From Roseicella sp. DB1501 (GTDB lineage: Bacteria > Pseudomonadota > Alphaproteobacteria > Acetobacterales > Acetobacteraceae), in assembly GCF_013112485.1 (NCBI RefSeq), contig NZ_JABFHG010000013.1, positions 62,001 to 126,000 of the forward strand: a stretch of DNA of 64,000 nucleotides, read 5' to 3'. How positions within the stretch are numbered: position 1 is the first letter of the stretch; every line of letters begins with the position of its first letter. The notes beneath the pieces are model-generated. The model was not told where the DNA came from. It worked only from the letters and a program-made list of their open reading frames with translations, and made no database searches. Of the stretch, positions 8,718 through 17,156 are shown piece after piece. The position numbers and the translations under genes were made by a program.

Positions 8718-9848
8718 CTATCCCGCCACCGTATCCGCCATGCGGGCGCCGCGGGCGCCGATCGGCCGCTCCGGCCCGGCCGTGGTGTCGCGCGCCGTCT
8801 GGTGCTCCATCTCGGCGTCCAGCTCGGCCCCGGCCAGCACCACGGTCGAGGAGAGCCAGATCCAGGTCATGAAGCCGACCACCGCGCCGAGCGAGCCATA
8901 GGTCTCGTTATAATTGCCGAAATTGGTGACGTACCAGGAGAAGCCGAGCGAGAAGCCGATCCAGCAGACCGTGGCGAAGGCGCTGCCCCAGCTCACCCAG
9001 CGCCAGCGCGCCCGCTCCCGGCTCGGCGCGTAGCGGTAGAGGAAGGCGAGGAAGAGCCCGACCACCAGCAGCATGATCGGCCAGCGCGCCAGCCGCAGCA
9101 GCATCTCGAGCTGCTGGTCGAGGCCGATGAAATGCAGCGCCACTGGGATCGCCACCACCGCCACCATGGCGAGGATGATGAGCAGGATGCCGCCCAGGGT
9201 GAAGCCGAGGGTGAGGGCGAGGCGCGCGATGTAGCCGCGCTTCTCCGTCTCGCCATAGACGATGTTCAGGGAATCGACGAAGGCCTTCATCGCCTGGTTG
9301 GCCGACCAGAGCGAGGTGGCGAGGCCGATCAGCGCGCTGATGCCGAGCGTGCCGCTGCCCTTCTCCGTGATGCGCTTCACCTGCTCGGCGATGATGTCCA
9401 CGCCGCCGCCGGGCACGACGCCGGCCAGCGAGGCGAGATGGTCGTTGATCGTCGCCGGCTCGGCGAAGAGCCCGTAGATCGAGATCAAGGCCGCGATGGC
9501 CGGGAAGAGGGCGAGCAGGACGTAGAAGGTGATGCCGGCCGCCTCGGTCATCACCCGGTCCTCCATGATCTCGGAGGCGGTGCGCTTCAGGATCGCCCAC
9601 CAGCCACGCGCCGGGATTTCGCTCGGCGTTGTGGCGTGCCGGCCGTGGCGCTCGGCTTTGCTCCGGCTCTCCGGGCGGCCCCCCGAGGGGGCGGGATCCG
9701 CCGCATCGGGCGTGGCGTGCAGCCGCTCCGGCGCCGCGGCGCGGGCCGGGGGCCGGGCCGTGTCGTCGCGGCCGGTCAGGAGCAGCACCAGGCCACCGGC
9801 GGAGACGAGTGTGGCGAGAAGGGTATTCGGGGCGCGCTCGGCCGGCAT
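8718..9848 (-). CDS. YihY/BrkB-family inner-membrane protein
   Basis: A 376-residue membrane protein of the YihY/BrkB family (once mislabelled ribonuclease BN); the function is not settled. The core begins around GWWAILKRTASEIMEDRV and includes TEAAGITFYVLLALFPAIAAL, typical of the family, with about six membrane spans to FMTWIWLSSTVVLAGAELDAE. The N-terminus adds a membrane segment and a Pro/Arg-rich linker of about 70 residues that is not part of the core. The start at 9848 has GGAG 8 nt upstream; the ATG at 9923 lacks support. Confidence 0.82.
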   Translation of the reverse strand: MPAERAPNTLLATLVSAGGLVLLLTGRDDTARPPARAAAPERLHATPDAADPAPSGGRPESRSKAERHGRHATTPSEIPARGWWAILKRTASEIMEDRVMTEAAGITFYVLLALFPAIAALISIYGLFAEPATINDHLASLAGVVPGGGVDIIAEQVKRITEKGSGTLGISALIGLATSLWSANQAMKAFVDSLNIVYGETEKRGYIARLALTLGFTLGGILLIILAMVAVVAIPVALHFIGLDQQLEMLLRLARWPIMLLVVGLFLAFLYRYAPSRERARWRWVSWGSAFATVCWIGFSLGFSWYVTNFGNYNETYGSLGAVVGFMTWIWLSSTVVLAGAELDAEMEHQTARDTTAGPERPIGARGARMADTVAG

Positions 9849-9991
9849 AGGCGTCTCCGCAACGCAAGGGACAACGGCCAAGCGAACGCGCGCGGATCGG
9901 AATGGTGCCGCGCAGGCCGGCATGGGACGAGGATTTGCCGGCGGCCGGGTTTCGCGGCATCTGGGGCGCAGTCTGACCGGGACACGTCTCC

Positions 9992-10996
9992 ATGCCCTTG
10001 CCGCGCCGCCTCCTGCTCGCCGCCGCCCTTGCCGCGCCGGCCCTTCGCGCCGCCCGGGCGGAGTCCTGGCTCGACCGCCCGGTGACCCTGGTCGTGCCCT
10101 TCCTCGCCGGCGGCTCCACCGACATCGCGGCGCGCATCCTCGCCGAGCGGCTGGGCGCGGTGCTGAGCGGCGAGGCCGGCGGGCCGGCGCGCTTCGTGGT
10201 CGAGAACCGCTCGGGCGCGGGCGGGTCGGTCGGGGCGGAATGGGTGCGGCACCGGCCGGCCGACGGCGCCACGCTGATGCTCGCCTCCGCCTCGGCGCTG
10301 GCCACCAACCCGGCGGCCCTGCCGCAGCAGACGCCCTACGACCCGGTCGCCGACTTCACCCAGGTCGCGCTGGTCGGCGGCGGTCCGATCGTGCTGGTGG
10401 TGCCGGCCGCCTCGCCCTTCCGGAGGGTGCAGGACCTGCTCGCCGCGCTGCGCGCCGAGCCCGGGCGCTACACCTGGGCGACCAGCGGGGCGGGCGGCAT
10501 CGGCCATCTCACCGGGGAGTACCTCAAGCTCCGCGCCGGCGGCCTCAAGGCCGAGCACATTCCCTATCGCGGCGGCTCGGCGGTGATGGAGGCGCTGGCC
10601 AAGGGCGAGGTGGACTACTCGCTGGAGGTGCTGGCCTCGACCGCGCCGCACATCCGCGACGGGCTGTCGCGCGGCCTCGCGGTCAGCGCTCTGCAGCGGC
10701 ATCCACTCTTCCCCGACATCCCAACCCTCGACGAGGCCGGCCTGACGGGCTTCGAGGTCACCACCTGGAACATGCTGGTCGGTCCCGCCGGCCTGCCGTC
10801 GGGCGTGGTCGCGACCCTGGCTGGCGGGGTGCGCCGGGTGCTGGCGGAGGAGGCGACGGCGCAGCGCCTCGCCCAGGCCGGCGTCGATCCGGCGCCGCCC
10901 GGCACGCCCGCCGAGGCCCGCGCCTTCCTCGCCGCGGAACTCGCCAAGTTCCGCGGCATCGTCGAGCAGTCCGGCCTGGTGCTCGGCCGCCGCTGA
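9992..10996 (+). CDS. Tripartite tricarboxylate transporter-type (Bug) binding protein
   Basis: A periplasmic substrate-binding protein of the Bug/TctC family, 334 aa. A twin-Arg-like signal sequence (PRRLLLAAALAAPALRAARA) precedes the domain start RPVTLVVPFLAGGSTDIAAR and VENRSGAGGSVGAEWV, which are family hallmarks. The ligand cannot be read from sequence; carboxylic acids are usual. No TctA/TctB membrane partners are nearby, so it is an orphan, common in this bacterial group. A second member is at 56474. Confidence 0.87.
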   Translation: MPLPRRLLLAAALAAPALRAARAESWLDRPVTLVVPFLAGGSTDIAARILAERLGAVLSGEAGGPARFVVENRSGAGGSVGAEWVRHRPADGATLMLASASALATNPAALPQQTPYDPVADFTQVALVGGGPIVLVVPAASPFRRVQDLLAALRAEPGRYTWATSGAGGIGHLTGEYLKLRAGGLKAEHIPYRGGSAVMEALAKGEVDYSLEVLASTAPHIRDGLSRGLAVSALQRHPLFPDIPTLDEAGLTGFEVTTWNMLVGPAGLPSGVVATLAGGVRRVLAEEATAQRLAQAGVDPAPPGTPAEARAFLAAELAKFRGIVEQSGLVLGRR

Positions 10997-11052
10997 GGCC
11001 GTCGCCGCGGCCGGCCCTTGCCAGCCGGGCGAGGACCGCCGACCTTTCCCGC

Positions 11053-11727
11053 ATGCGCCGGCGCCTCGCCCTGCTGCTCCTGCCCGTTCTCCTGCCCCTG
11101 AGCCCGGTGCCGGGCCTGGCCCAGGCACCGGGATCGCCGCCTCAATCGCCGTCTCAATCGCCACCTGGGCCGCCGACCGGGCCGCCGTCACGATCGCCGC
11201 CATCCGGGGGCGCGCCGCAGGGCCAGGCCCGGGCGGCGGAGATCCGCAAGGCCGAGCTCGATCGCGCCTTCGAGGCCCTGCGCACCGCGCCGGACGAGGC
11301 CGGCGCCGCCCTGGTCGAGGCGCGGATCCGCGCCCTCTGGGGGCAATCCGCCAGCGCCTCGGTGACGCTGCTGCTGCGCCGCGGGGCGCGCAACCTGGAG
11401 GCCAGCCTGCCGGAGGAGGCGCTCGAGGATTTCGACGCCGCCATCACCTTGCAGCCGGATTTCGCCGAGGCCTGGTACCTGCGAGCCCAGGCCTATGGCC
11501 GGGCGGGCGACAACGCCGCCGCCGCGCGCGACCTGCAGGAGGCGCTGCGCTGCGAGCCGCGGCACTGGCCGGCCCTGCTGAGCCTCTCGACATTGCAGGA
11601 GGAGGCGGGCAATCCCCGCGGCGCGCTGCAATCGCTGGAGGCGGCGCTGGCCATCAACCCGCAAATGCCCGGCGGCCAGGAGCGGCTGCGGGAGCTGCGG
11701 CGGAAGGCCGAGGGCGACGCCACCTGA
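11053..11727 (+). CDS. Secreted TPR-repeat protein
   Basis: A 224-aa protein with a signal peptide (residues 1-24), a Pro/Ser-rich linker of about 35 residues (PPQSPSQSPPGPPTG), then an alpha-helical region with about three tetratricopeptide repeats: EEALEDFDAAITLQPDFAEAW, NAAAARDLQEALRCEPRHW and NPRGALQSLEAALAINPQMP in consecutive 34-residue steps. Likely a periplasmic adaptor; partners are unknown. The ATG directly precedes the signal peptide. It sits 56 bp after the binding-protein gene and may be co-transcribed with it. Confidence 0.78.
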   Translation: MRRRLALLLLPVLLPLSPVPGLAQAPGSPPQSPSQSPPGPPTGPPSRSPPSGGAPQGQARAAEIRKAELDRAFEALRTAPDEAGAALVEARIRALWGQSASASVTLLLRRGARNLEASLPEEALEDFDAAITLQPDFAEAWYLRAQAYGRAGDNAAAARDLQEALRCEPRHWPALLSLSTLQEEAGNPRGALQSLEAALAINPQMPGGQERLRELRRKAEGDAT

Positions 11728-11885
11728 CCAGGCTCCCATGCGCCTGCCGCGAGGCCAAGCCGTTTCCATTCGGCAGATGCATGCCGGTGATCCGCGGCGA
11801 TGATTGGCCGGCCGCATCGGGCGGGACCACATCGATGGTCAGGAAGGCGGCGCATCCTTGGCGCCGCCGCAGCAGGACAACTCCC

Positions 11886-11963
11886 GTGACCGACCTTCTC
11901 GCCGCCCTTCCCTGGATCTTCGGCCTCGTGGCCGCCGCCGCCGCGGTGCAGGCCGCGAAGTGA
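11886..11963 (+). CDS. Possible 25-aa membrane peptide
   Basis: A short ORF from a GTG start (AGGA 8 nt upstream) would encode a single hydrophobic helix, TDLLAALPWIFGLVAAAAAV, followed by QAAK. Composition and length resemble small membrane peptides. It lies alone in the 441-bp gap between the TPR protein and ada, so it could also be chance. It should be treated as a candidate only. Confidence 0.3.
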   Translation: MTDLLAALPWIFGLVAAAAAVQAAK

Positions 11964-12078
11964 TGTCGGCGGACCGGTCCCCAGACCGGTCCGAGGCCTC
12001 GAACGGGGATCGCGGCTCATGCCGCGAAGGCCCAGGCAAACCGGAGGTTTTCGCCCGGCATTTTAGGGGCAGTGATAA

Positions 12079-12121
12079 GCCCACGCGCGGCACCGCCATT
12101 CCGGCCGTGCCGCGCGTGGGC
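12079..12121. repeat. 15-bp perfect inverted repeat upstream of ada
   Basis: GCCCACGCGCGGCAC (12079-12093) and its exact complement (12107-12121) flank a 13-nt loop. It ends 47 bp before the ada start. No T-tract follows on either strand, so it is not a classical terminator. It could be an attenuating hairpin in the ada leader or a dyad operator. The rest of the 11728-12168 gap shows only the possible small ORF at 11886. Confidence 0.55.
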
Positions 12122-12168
12122 GCAATGCCCGGATGGCAGCGGCCCGCAGGCGGCGCCAGAGTGACGCC

Positions 12169-13266
12169 ATGACGCACATGGCCCCCATCCCCGATCGCCT
12201 CGACACCGATCTCCCGGACGCGCTCGGCGCGGCGCGGTGGGCGGCGTTGCTGGCCCGCGACCCGCAGCCGGCCTGCGGGCCCTTCCTCTATGCGGTGACG
12301 ACGCAGGGCGTCTTCTGCCGCCCCGGCTGCCCCTCCCGCGCGCCGCTGCGGCGCAATGTCCGCTTCTACGCCGATGCCGCCGGCGCCGAGGCCGATGGCT
12401 TCCGCGCCTGCAAGCGCTGCGATCCGAAGGGCGAGCGCGCCGGGCTGCATGCCGCGGCGATCCAGGCCGTCTGCGACCTGATCGAGCGGAGCGAGACCAT
12501 CCCGAGCCTCGCCGCGCTGGCCGACCGCGCCGGCTATGCCCGGCACCATTTCCTGCGGCTGTTCAAGGAGATCACCGGCGTGACCCCGCGATCCTATGCC
12601 GAATCCGTCCGCGCCCGCCGGTTGCAGGCGGCGCTGCAGGCCGGCGACCGGGTGGCCGAGGCCGTGGCCGGCGCCGGCTATGGCAGCGAGAGCCGGGTCT
12701 ACGAGGCGCCGGGCCGCGTGCTCGGCATGACGCCGGGCGCGGCGCGGCGGGGCGGGGCGGGCGAGACCATCCGCACCGCCACCGCCGAGAGCGCGCTCGG
12801 CCCGCTGATGGTCGGGGCGACCGGCAGCGGCGTCTGCTTCATCGGTTTCGCCGAGGATTTCGTCAGCCTCGAGGGCGATCTCCGGCGCCGCTTCCCGAAG
12901 GCGCGGGTCGAGCCGGCGCCGGCGGCGCTGGCCGGCACCATCCGGCAGGTGGTCGCCTTCCTGGAGGAGCCGAAGGCGGCGCTCGCCCTGCCGCTCGATC
13001 TGCGCGGCACCGCCTTCCAGCGGCGGGTCTGGGAGGCGCTGCAGGCCATCCCCTTCGGCGAGACCCGCACCTATGGCGAGATGGCGGTCGCCATCGGCGC
13101 GCCGCGGGCGGTCCGCGCCGTCGCCCGGGCCTGCGCCCAGAACCATGTCTCGCTCGCCGTGCCCTGCCATCGCGTGGTCGGCAAGGACGGCGACCTCACC
13201 GGCTATCGCTGGGGCGTGCCGCGCAAGCGCGCCCTGCTGGCGAAGGAGCGGGCGGCAAAGGGCTGA
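12169..13266 (+). CDS. ada: Ada-type methyl-DNA repair protein and transcription activator
   Basis: A 365-aa bifunctional alkylation-response protein. The N-terminal zinc domain has Cys50 and Cys54 (FCRPGC) and Cys81 and Cys84 (CKRC); in the family the first cysteine takes methyl groups from DNA phosphotriesters, turning the protein into an activator. An AraC-type HTH follows (about 95-190, SLAALADRAGYARHHFLRLF). The C-terminal O6-methylguanine methyltransferase domain carries PCHRV with acceptor Cys333 and the RxxGxMxxxxG-like HTH. The ATG at 12169 has no strong SD; an ATG three codons on is possible. It probably activates itself. Confidence 0.92.
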   Translation: MTHMAPIPDRLDTDLPDALGAARWAALLARDPQPACGPFLYAVTTQGVFCRPGCPSRAPLRRNVRFYADAAGAEADGFRACKRCDPKGERAGLHAAAIQAVCDLIERSETIPSLAALADRAGYARHHFLRLFKEITGVTPRSYAESVRARRLQAALQAGDRVAEAVAGAGYGSESRVYEAPGRVLGMTPGAARRGGAGETIRTATAESALGPLMVGATGSGVCFIGFAEDFVSLEGDLRRRFPKARVEPAPAALAGTIRQVVAFLEEPKAALALPLDLRGTAFQRRVWEALQAIPFGETRTYGEMAVAIGAPRAVRAVARACAQNHVSLAVPCHRVVGKDGDLTGYRWGVPRKRALLAKERAAKG

Positions 13267-13329
13267 CCGCCGCCCGGCCGGATTGGCGGCTCCCGCTAGG
13301 GCCGCTTCCCTGGTTGTTTCCTGGTCGGA

Positions 13330-14802
13330 TCAGCGGCCCTCACCAGGGCCGCTTCCCTCCGGCGCCGAGGCCGGGATGGCGGGGCCGCCCTCGCGGCGGA
13401 CGCGGGCGACGATGTCGGCGAGGTCCCGCCGCTGCGCCTCCAGCCGCTGCTGCGAGGCGACGATCTCGCCCTGCAGCCCGTCGCGGCGCCGCTCCAGCGA
13501 GGCGACCTCCGCCCGCAGCGACTCCACGCTGCGGCGAAGCTCCGCCTCGTCCCTCGCGCCCTTGTCGAGCGCGGCGAGGGCGCTGCGCCGCTCGGCGAGC
13601 GCCTTATCGGCCTCCGCCGCCTCCGCGCGGGCGGCCTGCAACCGCTGCTCCTCGGCCGCCGTGCCGCTGCGCAGCTCCGCCAGGCGGCGTTCCGCCGTCC
13701 CGATCTCGGTCCGCAGCTCGGCGCTGCGCTGCTCGAGGCCGCGCAGGGTCGCCGCGGCCTGGTCACGCGCGGTGCCGAGCCGGGCGAGCTCCGCCTCGGC
13801 CTGGCCGACGGCGTTGCGACGCTCGGCGAGCGTCGTCTCGGCCGCCGTCACGCCCTGCCGCAGCGAGGCGAGGCGCGCCTCGGCCTCGGCGCCGCCGCGG
13901 CTGAGCTCGGCGGAGCGGCTCTCCAGCCCCTTCACCCGCCGGTCGGTCTCCTCGGCCGCCTGGTTGCTGCGGGCCAGCCGGCCATTCGCCTCGGTCAGGG
14001 CGCGCTCGGTGGTCGAGACCTGGTCGCGCAGCGCGGCGAGGCGCTTCTCGGCCTCGCTGCCGGCCTGGCGCCGCTCGGCGAGCGAGCGCTCAGCCTCGGT
14101 GACGCTGCTGCGCAGCGCCTGCAGCCGCTGCTCCTCCTGCGCCACCCGCTCCCGCTGGCCGGCCAGATTGCGATCCTCGGTCGCCGATTGCGCGCGCAGC
14201 CCGGCCAGGCGCTGCTCGGCCGCCGTGGCCTCGTTGCGCAGGGTGGCGAGGCGGCGGTCCTCGGCGGCGATCCGGTCGGTGAGGGCGCTCAGCCGGCCAT
14301 CCTGCGCCGTCACCTGATCGCGCAGCCCGGCGAGGCGGCGATCCTCGGAGCCGGCCTGGTCCTGCAGCAGGCCCAGGCGCTTCTCGGTCTCGACCAGCGC
14401 GCCGCTGCGCTCGGTCCGCGTCTGCTCGAGCTGCCCGGCCTCTGCCTGTACCCCAGCGAGCCGCTGCTCCTCCGCCTCAAGCTGCGCCCGCTGCTGCCGC
14501 AGCTCGGCCTCCGCATTGGCACGGCCGCGCTGGGCCGCGACGAGCGAGGCCTGCGCCCGCTGCAGCTTGGCCTGCAGGGCGGCGAGATCGCCCGCGGCTT
14601 GGCGTTCCTGGCCGAGCGTCCTTTCCAGCTCGGCCACGCGCTGGCGCAGCGCGCCGCCCTCGGATTGCGAGAGGGCGAGCTCCTGCTGCAGCCCCTCGAC
14701 CCGCTCCGTGCGCTCCACGCTCAGGCCGCATCCGGCCAGCATCGGCAGCGCGGTCCCCAGCATGAGCATCGCCGGTCCCGGCCGGCGCGACGACGACTGC
14801 AT
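13330..14802 (-). CDS. Lipoprotein with long 14-residue-repeat coiled coil
   Basis: A 490-aa protein with no named family recognised. The start at 14802 (GGGGGAG 7 nt upstream) gives a signal peptide with lipobox LAGC (Cys25), so it is probably lipid-anchored to an envelope membrane. The remainder is almost entirely Ala/Arg/Glu/Gln/Leu-rich helix without Pro until the last 25 residues, i.e. a rod-like coiled coil. Residues about 112-279 are a regular 14-residue repeat (see the repeat entry). It could serve as a periplasmic spacer or tether. It converges on ada, and an 8-bp hairpin (GCGGCCCT, loop CACC) spans the gene end at 13333-13352. Confidence 0.7.
   Translation of the reverse strand: MQSSSRRPGPAMLMLGTALPMLAGCGLSVERTERVEGLQQELALSQSEGGALRQRVAELERTLGQERQAAGDLAALQAKLQRAQASLVAAQRGRANAEAELRQQRAQLEAEEQRLAGVQAEAGQLEQTRTERSGALVETEKRLGLLQDQAGSEDRRLAGLRDQVTAQDGRLSALTDRIAAEDRRLATLRNEATAAEQRLAGLRAQSATEDRNLAGQRERVAQEEQRLQALRSSVTEAERSLAERRQAGSEAEKRLAALRDQVSTTERALTEANGRLARSNQAAEETDRRVKGLESRSAELSRGGAEAEARLASLRQGVTAAETTLAERRNAVGQAEAELARLGTARDQAAATLRGLEQRSAELRTEIGTAERRLAELRSGTAAEEQRLQAARAEAAEADKALAERRSALAALDKGARDEAELRRSVESLRAEVASLERRRDGLQGEIVASQQRLEAQRRDLADIVARVRREGGPAIPASAPEGSGPGEGR
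13966..14469 (-). repeat. Twelve in-register 14-residue (42-bp) coding repeats
   Basis: Inside the coiled-coil lipoprotein, twelve consecutive 14-residue units can be laid out without gaps. Examples are DRRLAGLRDQVTAQ, DGRLSALTDRIAAE, DRRLATLRNEATAA, EQRLAGLRAQSATE and EKRLAALRDQVSTT. Each is two heptads with Leu at fixed positions. The DNA copies have diverged, so this is an old repeat under structural selection and not a recent minisatellite. Confidence 0.75.
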
Positions 14803-14992
14803 GATTTCTCCCCCATGCCCCCAGACGGGCCCCCAAGACGCGGCATGGCGCCCGCTGGCGGTCACAGGGTCAATCATTCACACGCCTCGGCGTGGCGTGA
14901 GCGCCATCACGATCCTGTTGGTCGCAGACCCGCGGCCGGCGGGTCCGTCGCCGCCGGCCGCGGGCTGGCTGGTCGCGTGACGGACGGACCGA

Positions 14993-15379
14993 TCAGGGAG
15001 GGGGAGCGCCGCCGCCGGCCCGCTCCACCTCGGCATTGCTGATGCCGCCCATGATGCGGCCGGTGCCGGGCTTGATCGGCGCCTGCACGCCGGGACCCGG
15101 CTTGGTGCGCTGGACCTCGGCATTGCTGATGCCGCCCATGATGCGGCCGGTGCCGGGGACGATCGGCGCCTGCGCACCGGTGCCCTGGGGCACGCGCTGG
15201 ACCTCGGCATTGCTGATGCCGCCCATGATGCGGCCGGTGCCCGGCACGATGGGCTCGGCGGCGCTCGCACCCGGGGTTGGGGCCATGGCCGCCGACGGCG
15301 GCGGACGGTTCTGGCAGGCGGTGAGCGCCAGCAGGCTCGCGGCCAGTGCGACGGGGCCTGCCAGATGAAACTTCGTCAT
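14993..15379 (-). CDS. Small lipoprotein with three 29-residue repeats
   Basis: A 128-aa protein starting at the ATG at 15379. The signal peptide ends in a lipobox LTAC (Cys22). After a Pro/Ala linker come three nearly identical units of 29 residues, each containing PGTGRIMGGISNAEV with a variable linker (for example QRVPQGTGAQA). The core is strictly conserved while the linkers drift, which suggests a repeated binding or assembly unit. I do not recognise the family. The gene lies between the coiled-coil lipoprotein and pyruvate kinase, all on the - strand, but spaced over 100 bp from each. Confidence 0.7.
   Translation of the reverse strand: MTKFHLAGPVALAASLLALTACQNRPPPSAAMAPTPGASAAEPIVPGTGRIMGGISNAEVQRVPQGTGAQAPIVPGTGRIMGGISNAEVQRTKPGPGVQAPIKPGTGRIMGGISNAEVERAGGGAPPP
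14996..15253 (-). repeat. Three 87-bp tandem coding repeats
   Basis: Near-identical blocks (CGGCATTGCTGATGCCGCCC on the + strand) recur at 15031, 15118 and 15205, exactly 87 bp apart, matching the 29-residue protein period. High DNA identity suggests recent duplication or gene conversion, so copy number may vary between strains. Confidence 0.85.
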
Positions 15380-15456
15380 GTCTTCGGTTTCCCTGTCCGG
15401 TGCCGGCATGGCTAGCCGTTCGCGCCAGCGGCCGGGCAGGGTCAGCAACGCGCGAT

Positions 15457-15491
15457 GAGGGACTTCTTTCCGTTCTGTAATGCCGTCCCTC
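15457..15491 (-). terminator. Hairpin downstream of pyruvate kinase
   Basis: GAGGGAC and GTCCCTC form a 7-bp stem with a 21-nt loop, starting 11 bp after the pyruvate kinase stop on the - strand. There is no T-tract, so its terminator role is only suggestive. Confidence 0.25.
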
Positions 15492-15501
15492 GCCTGCGTT
15501 G

Positions 15502-17139
15502 CTATTTCACAGTCGCCACCCGGAGCGCATTGGTGGTCCCGGCCGTGCCGAAGGGCACGCCGGCAGTGACCACCACCTCCTCGCCGGCGGCGGCGAAGCC
15601 CTCCTGCAGCGCCGCCCGGGTCGCCTTGGCGACCATGTCGCTCATCGCATGCGGCTCCTGCGTCACCACCGGATGGACGCCCCAGACCACGGCGAGGCGA
15701 CGGGCGATCTCCATGCTGGCGGTGAGGCCGAGGATCGGGCAGTCCGGCCGCTCGCGGGCGACGCGGAAGGTGGTGCTGCCGGTGCTGGTGAAGGTGGCGA
15801 TCACCTGCGCCCTGATGGTGTGCGCCACCTGCCGGGCGGCGGCGGCGATGGCGCCGGCGCTGGTCGGCTCTGGCTCGGGCCGTGCCGTGTCCGTCATCCG
15901 GCGCCAGTCGGCATCCTGCTCCACTCGGGCCAGGATGCGGTCCATCATGTTGACCGCCTCGAAGGGGTACTGGCCGGCGGCGGTCTCGGCCGAGAGCATC
16001 ACCGCATCGGCCCCGTCGAAGACGGCGGTCGCCACGTCGGAGGCCTCGGCGCGGGTGGGGGCGGGGGCGGCGATCATGCTCTCGAGCATCTGCGTCGCCA
16101 CCACCACCGGCTTGCCGGCCGCCTTGGCGGCGCGGACGATCCGCTTCTGGATCAGCGGCACCTCCTCGGGCGGGCATTCCACGCCGAGATCGCCGCGGGC
16201 GACCATGACGCAATCGGTCAGGGCCATGATGGCGTCCAGGTTCTCGACCGCCTGCGGCTTCTCCATCTTCACCATGATCAGCGCGCGGCCATCGACGATG
16301 CGCTTGGCCTCGGCCACGTCCTCCGGCCGCTGGACGAAGGAGAGGCCGACATATTCGATCCCGTGCCCGAGGATGAAGGCGAGATCCTCGCGGTCCTTTC
16401 CGGTCAGCGCCGGGATGGGCAGGGCGACATCGGGGACGTTGACGCCCTTGCGGTCGGAGAGCGCGCCGCCGACCACCACCTCGGTCTCCAGGTGGTCACC
16501 GCGCACATGGGTGACGCGCAGCCGTAGCTTGCCGTCGTCGAGCAGCAGGCTGGTGCCGATCTGCGCCGCCTTGATGATCTCCGGATGCGGCAGCTCGACG
16601 CGGCTGACATTGCCGGGCGTCGGGTTGAGGTCGAGGCGGAAGGGCTGGCCGGTCTGCAACTGCACCCTGCCGCCCTGGAAGCGCCCGACCCGCAGCTTCG
16701 GGCCCTGCACGTCGGCGAGAATGCCGATGGGCCGGCCGACCTTCGCCTCGACGGCACGGATGATGGCGATCCGCTCGGCATGGTCGGCATGGGTGCCGTG
16801 CGAGAAATTCAGCCGGAAGACATCGGCGCCGCCGCGATGCAGCCGCTCGATCACCTCGGCCGAGGAGCTGGCGGGGCCGAGCGTGGCGACGACCTTGGTC
16901 CGCCGGCGGCGGCGGAGCGGGATGCGCGGGGCCATGCGAAGCTTCCCTTCGGGCGGCGGGTGGAGATCCGGGCGGAGCTGGTAGGGCGGCAGCTCAAGCA
17001 GCCGCGACAGCTCCATGACCCGGTCCGCCGGGATGCGCTGCCATTGCGACACGGCGGCGGGGGTGATGCCGAGGGCGGTCGCGATCTTCGCGCCGGTGCC
17101 ACGGCGGTTCAGCAGATCGTCGAGGATGGCGTCTCTCAT
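15502..17139 (-). CDS. pyk: Pyruvate kinase with N-terminal Cro-like HTH domain
   Basis: The first 65 residues form a Cro/YdaS-type helix-turn-helix (GAKIATALGITPAAVSQWQ, then DRVMELSRLLELPPYQLRPD). After a short linker, KLRMAPRIPLRRRRRTKVVA begins a full-length pyruvate kinase: RLNFSHGT, LADVQGPKLRVG, VKMEKPQAVENL (phosphoryl-transfer Lys), VARGDLGVE, ATQMLESM. It makes pyruvate and ATP from PEP and resembles TtuE beside the tartrate/glycerate genes. The ATG at 17139 has AGGA 8 nt upstream; an ATG at 17148 is three codons earlier. An internal ATG at 16935, preceded by GAAGGGAAG, could yield kinase alone. The HTH fusion to a glycolytic enzyme is unusual. Confidence 0.85.
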   Translation of the reverse strand: MRDAILDDLLNRRGTGAKIATALGITPAAVSQWQRIPADRVMELSRLLELPPYQLRPDLHPPPEGKLRMAPRIPLRRRRRTKVVATLGPASSSAEVIERLHRGGADVFRLNFSHGTHADHAERIAIIRAVEAKVGRPIGILADVQGPKLRVGRFQGGRVQLQTGQPFRLDLNPTPGNVSRVELPHPEIIKAAQIGTSLLLDDGKLRLRVTHVRGDHLETEVVVGGALSDRKGVNVPDVALPIPALTGKDREDLAFILGHGIEYVGLSFVQRPEDVAEAKRIVDGRALIMVKMEKPQAVENLDAIMALTDCVMVARGDLGVECPPEEVPLIQKRIVRAAKAAGKPVVVATQMLESMIAAPAPTRAEASDVATAVFDGADAVMLSAETAAGQYPFEAVNMMDRILARVEQDADWRRMTDTARPEPEPTSAGAIAAAARQVAHTIRAQVIATFTSTGSTTFRVARERPDCPILGLTASMEIARRLAVVWGVHPVVTQEPHAMSDMVAKATRAALQEGFAAAGEEVVVTAGVPFGTAGTTNALRVATVK

Positions 17140-17156
17140 GGACGGCATCCTAGGCG

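Noticed and set aside
9529-11727. A 732-codon + strand ORF covering the YihY, binding-protein and TPR genes
   Set aside because: Only the last 224 codons (from 11053) have a signal peptide and TPR repeats; the earlier part is antisense or out of frame with real genes.
12079-12121. 15-bp hairpin as a terminator
   Set aside because: No T-tract on either strand and no gene ending close by on the + strand except the doubtful 25-codon ORF; kept only as a structured repeat.
14996-15253. Regularly spaced repeats that could suggest a CRISPR array
   Set aside because: The period is 87 bp, the repeats are in-frame coding units with no unique 30-40 bp spacers, and there are no cas genes.
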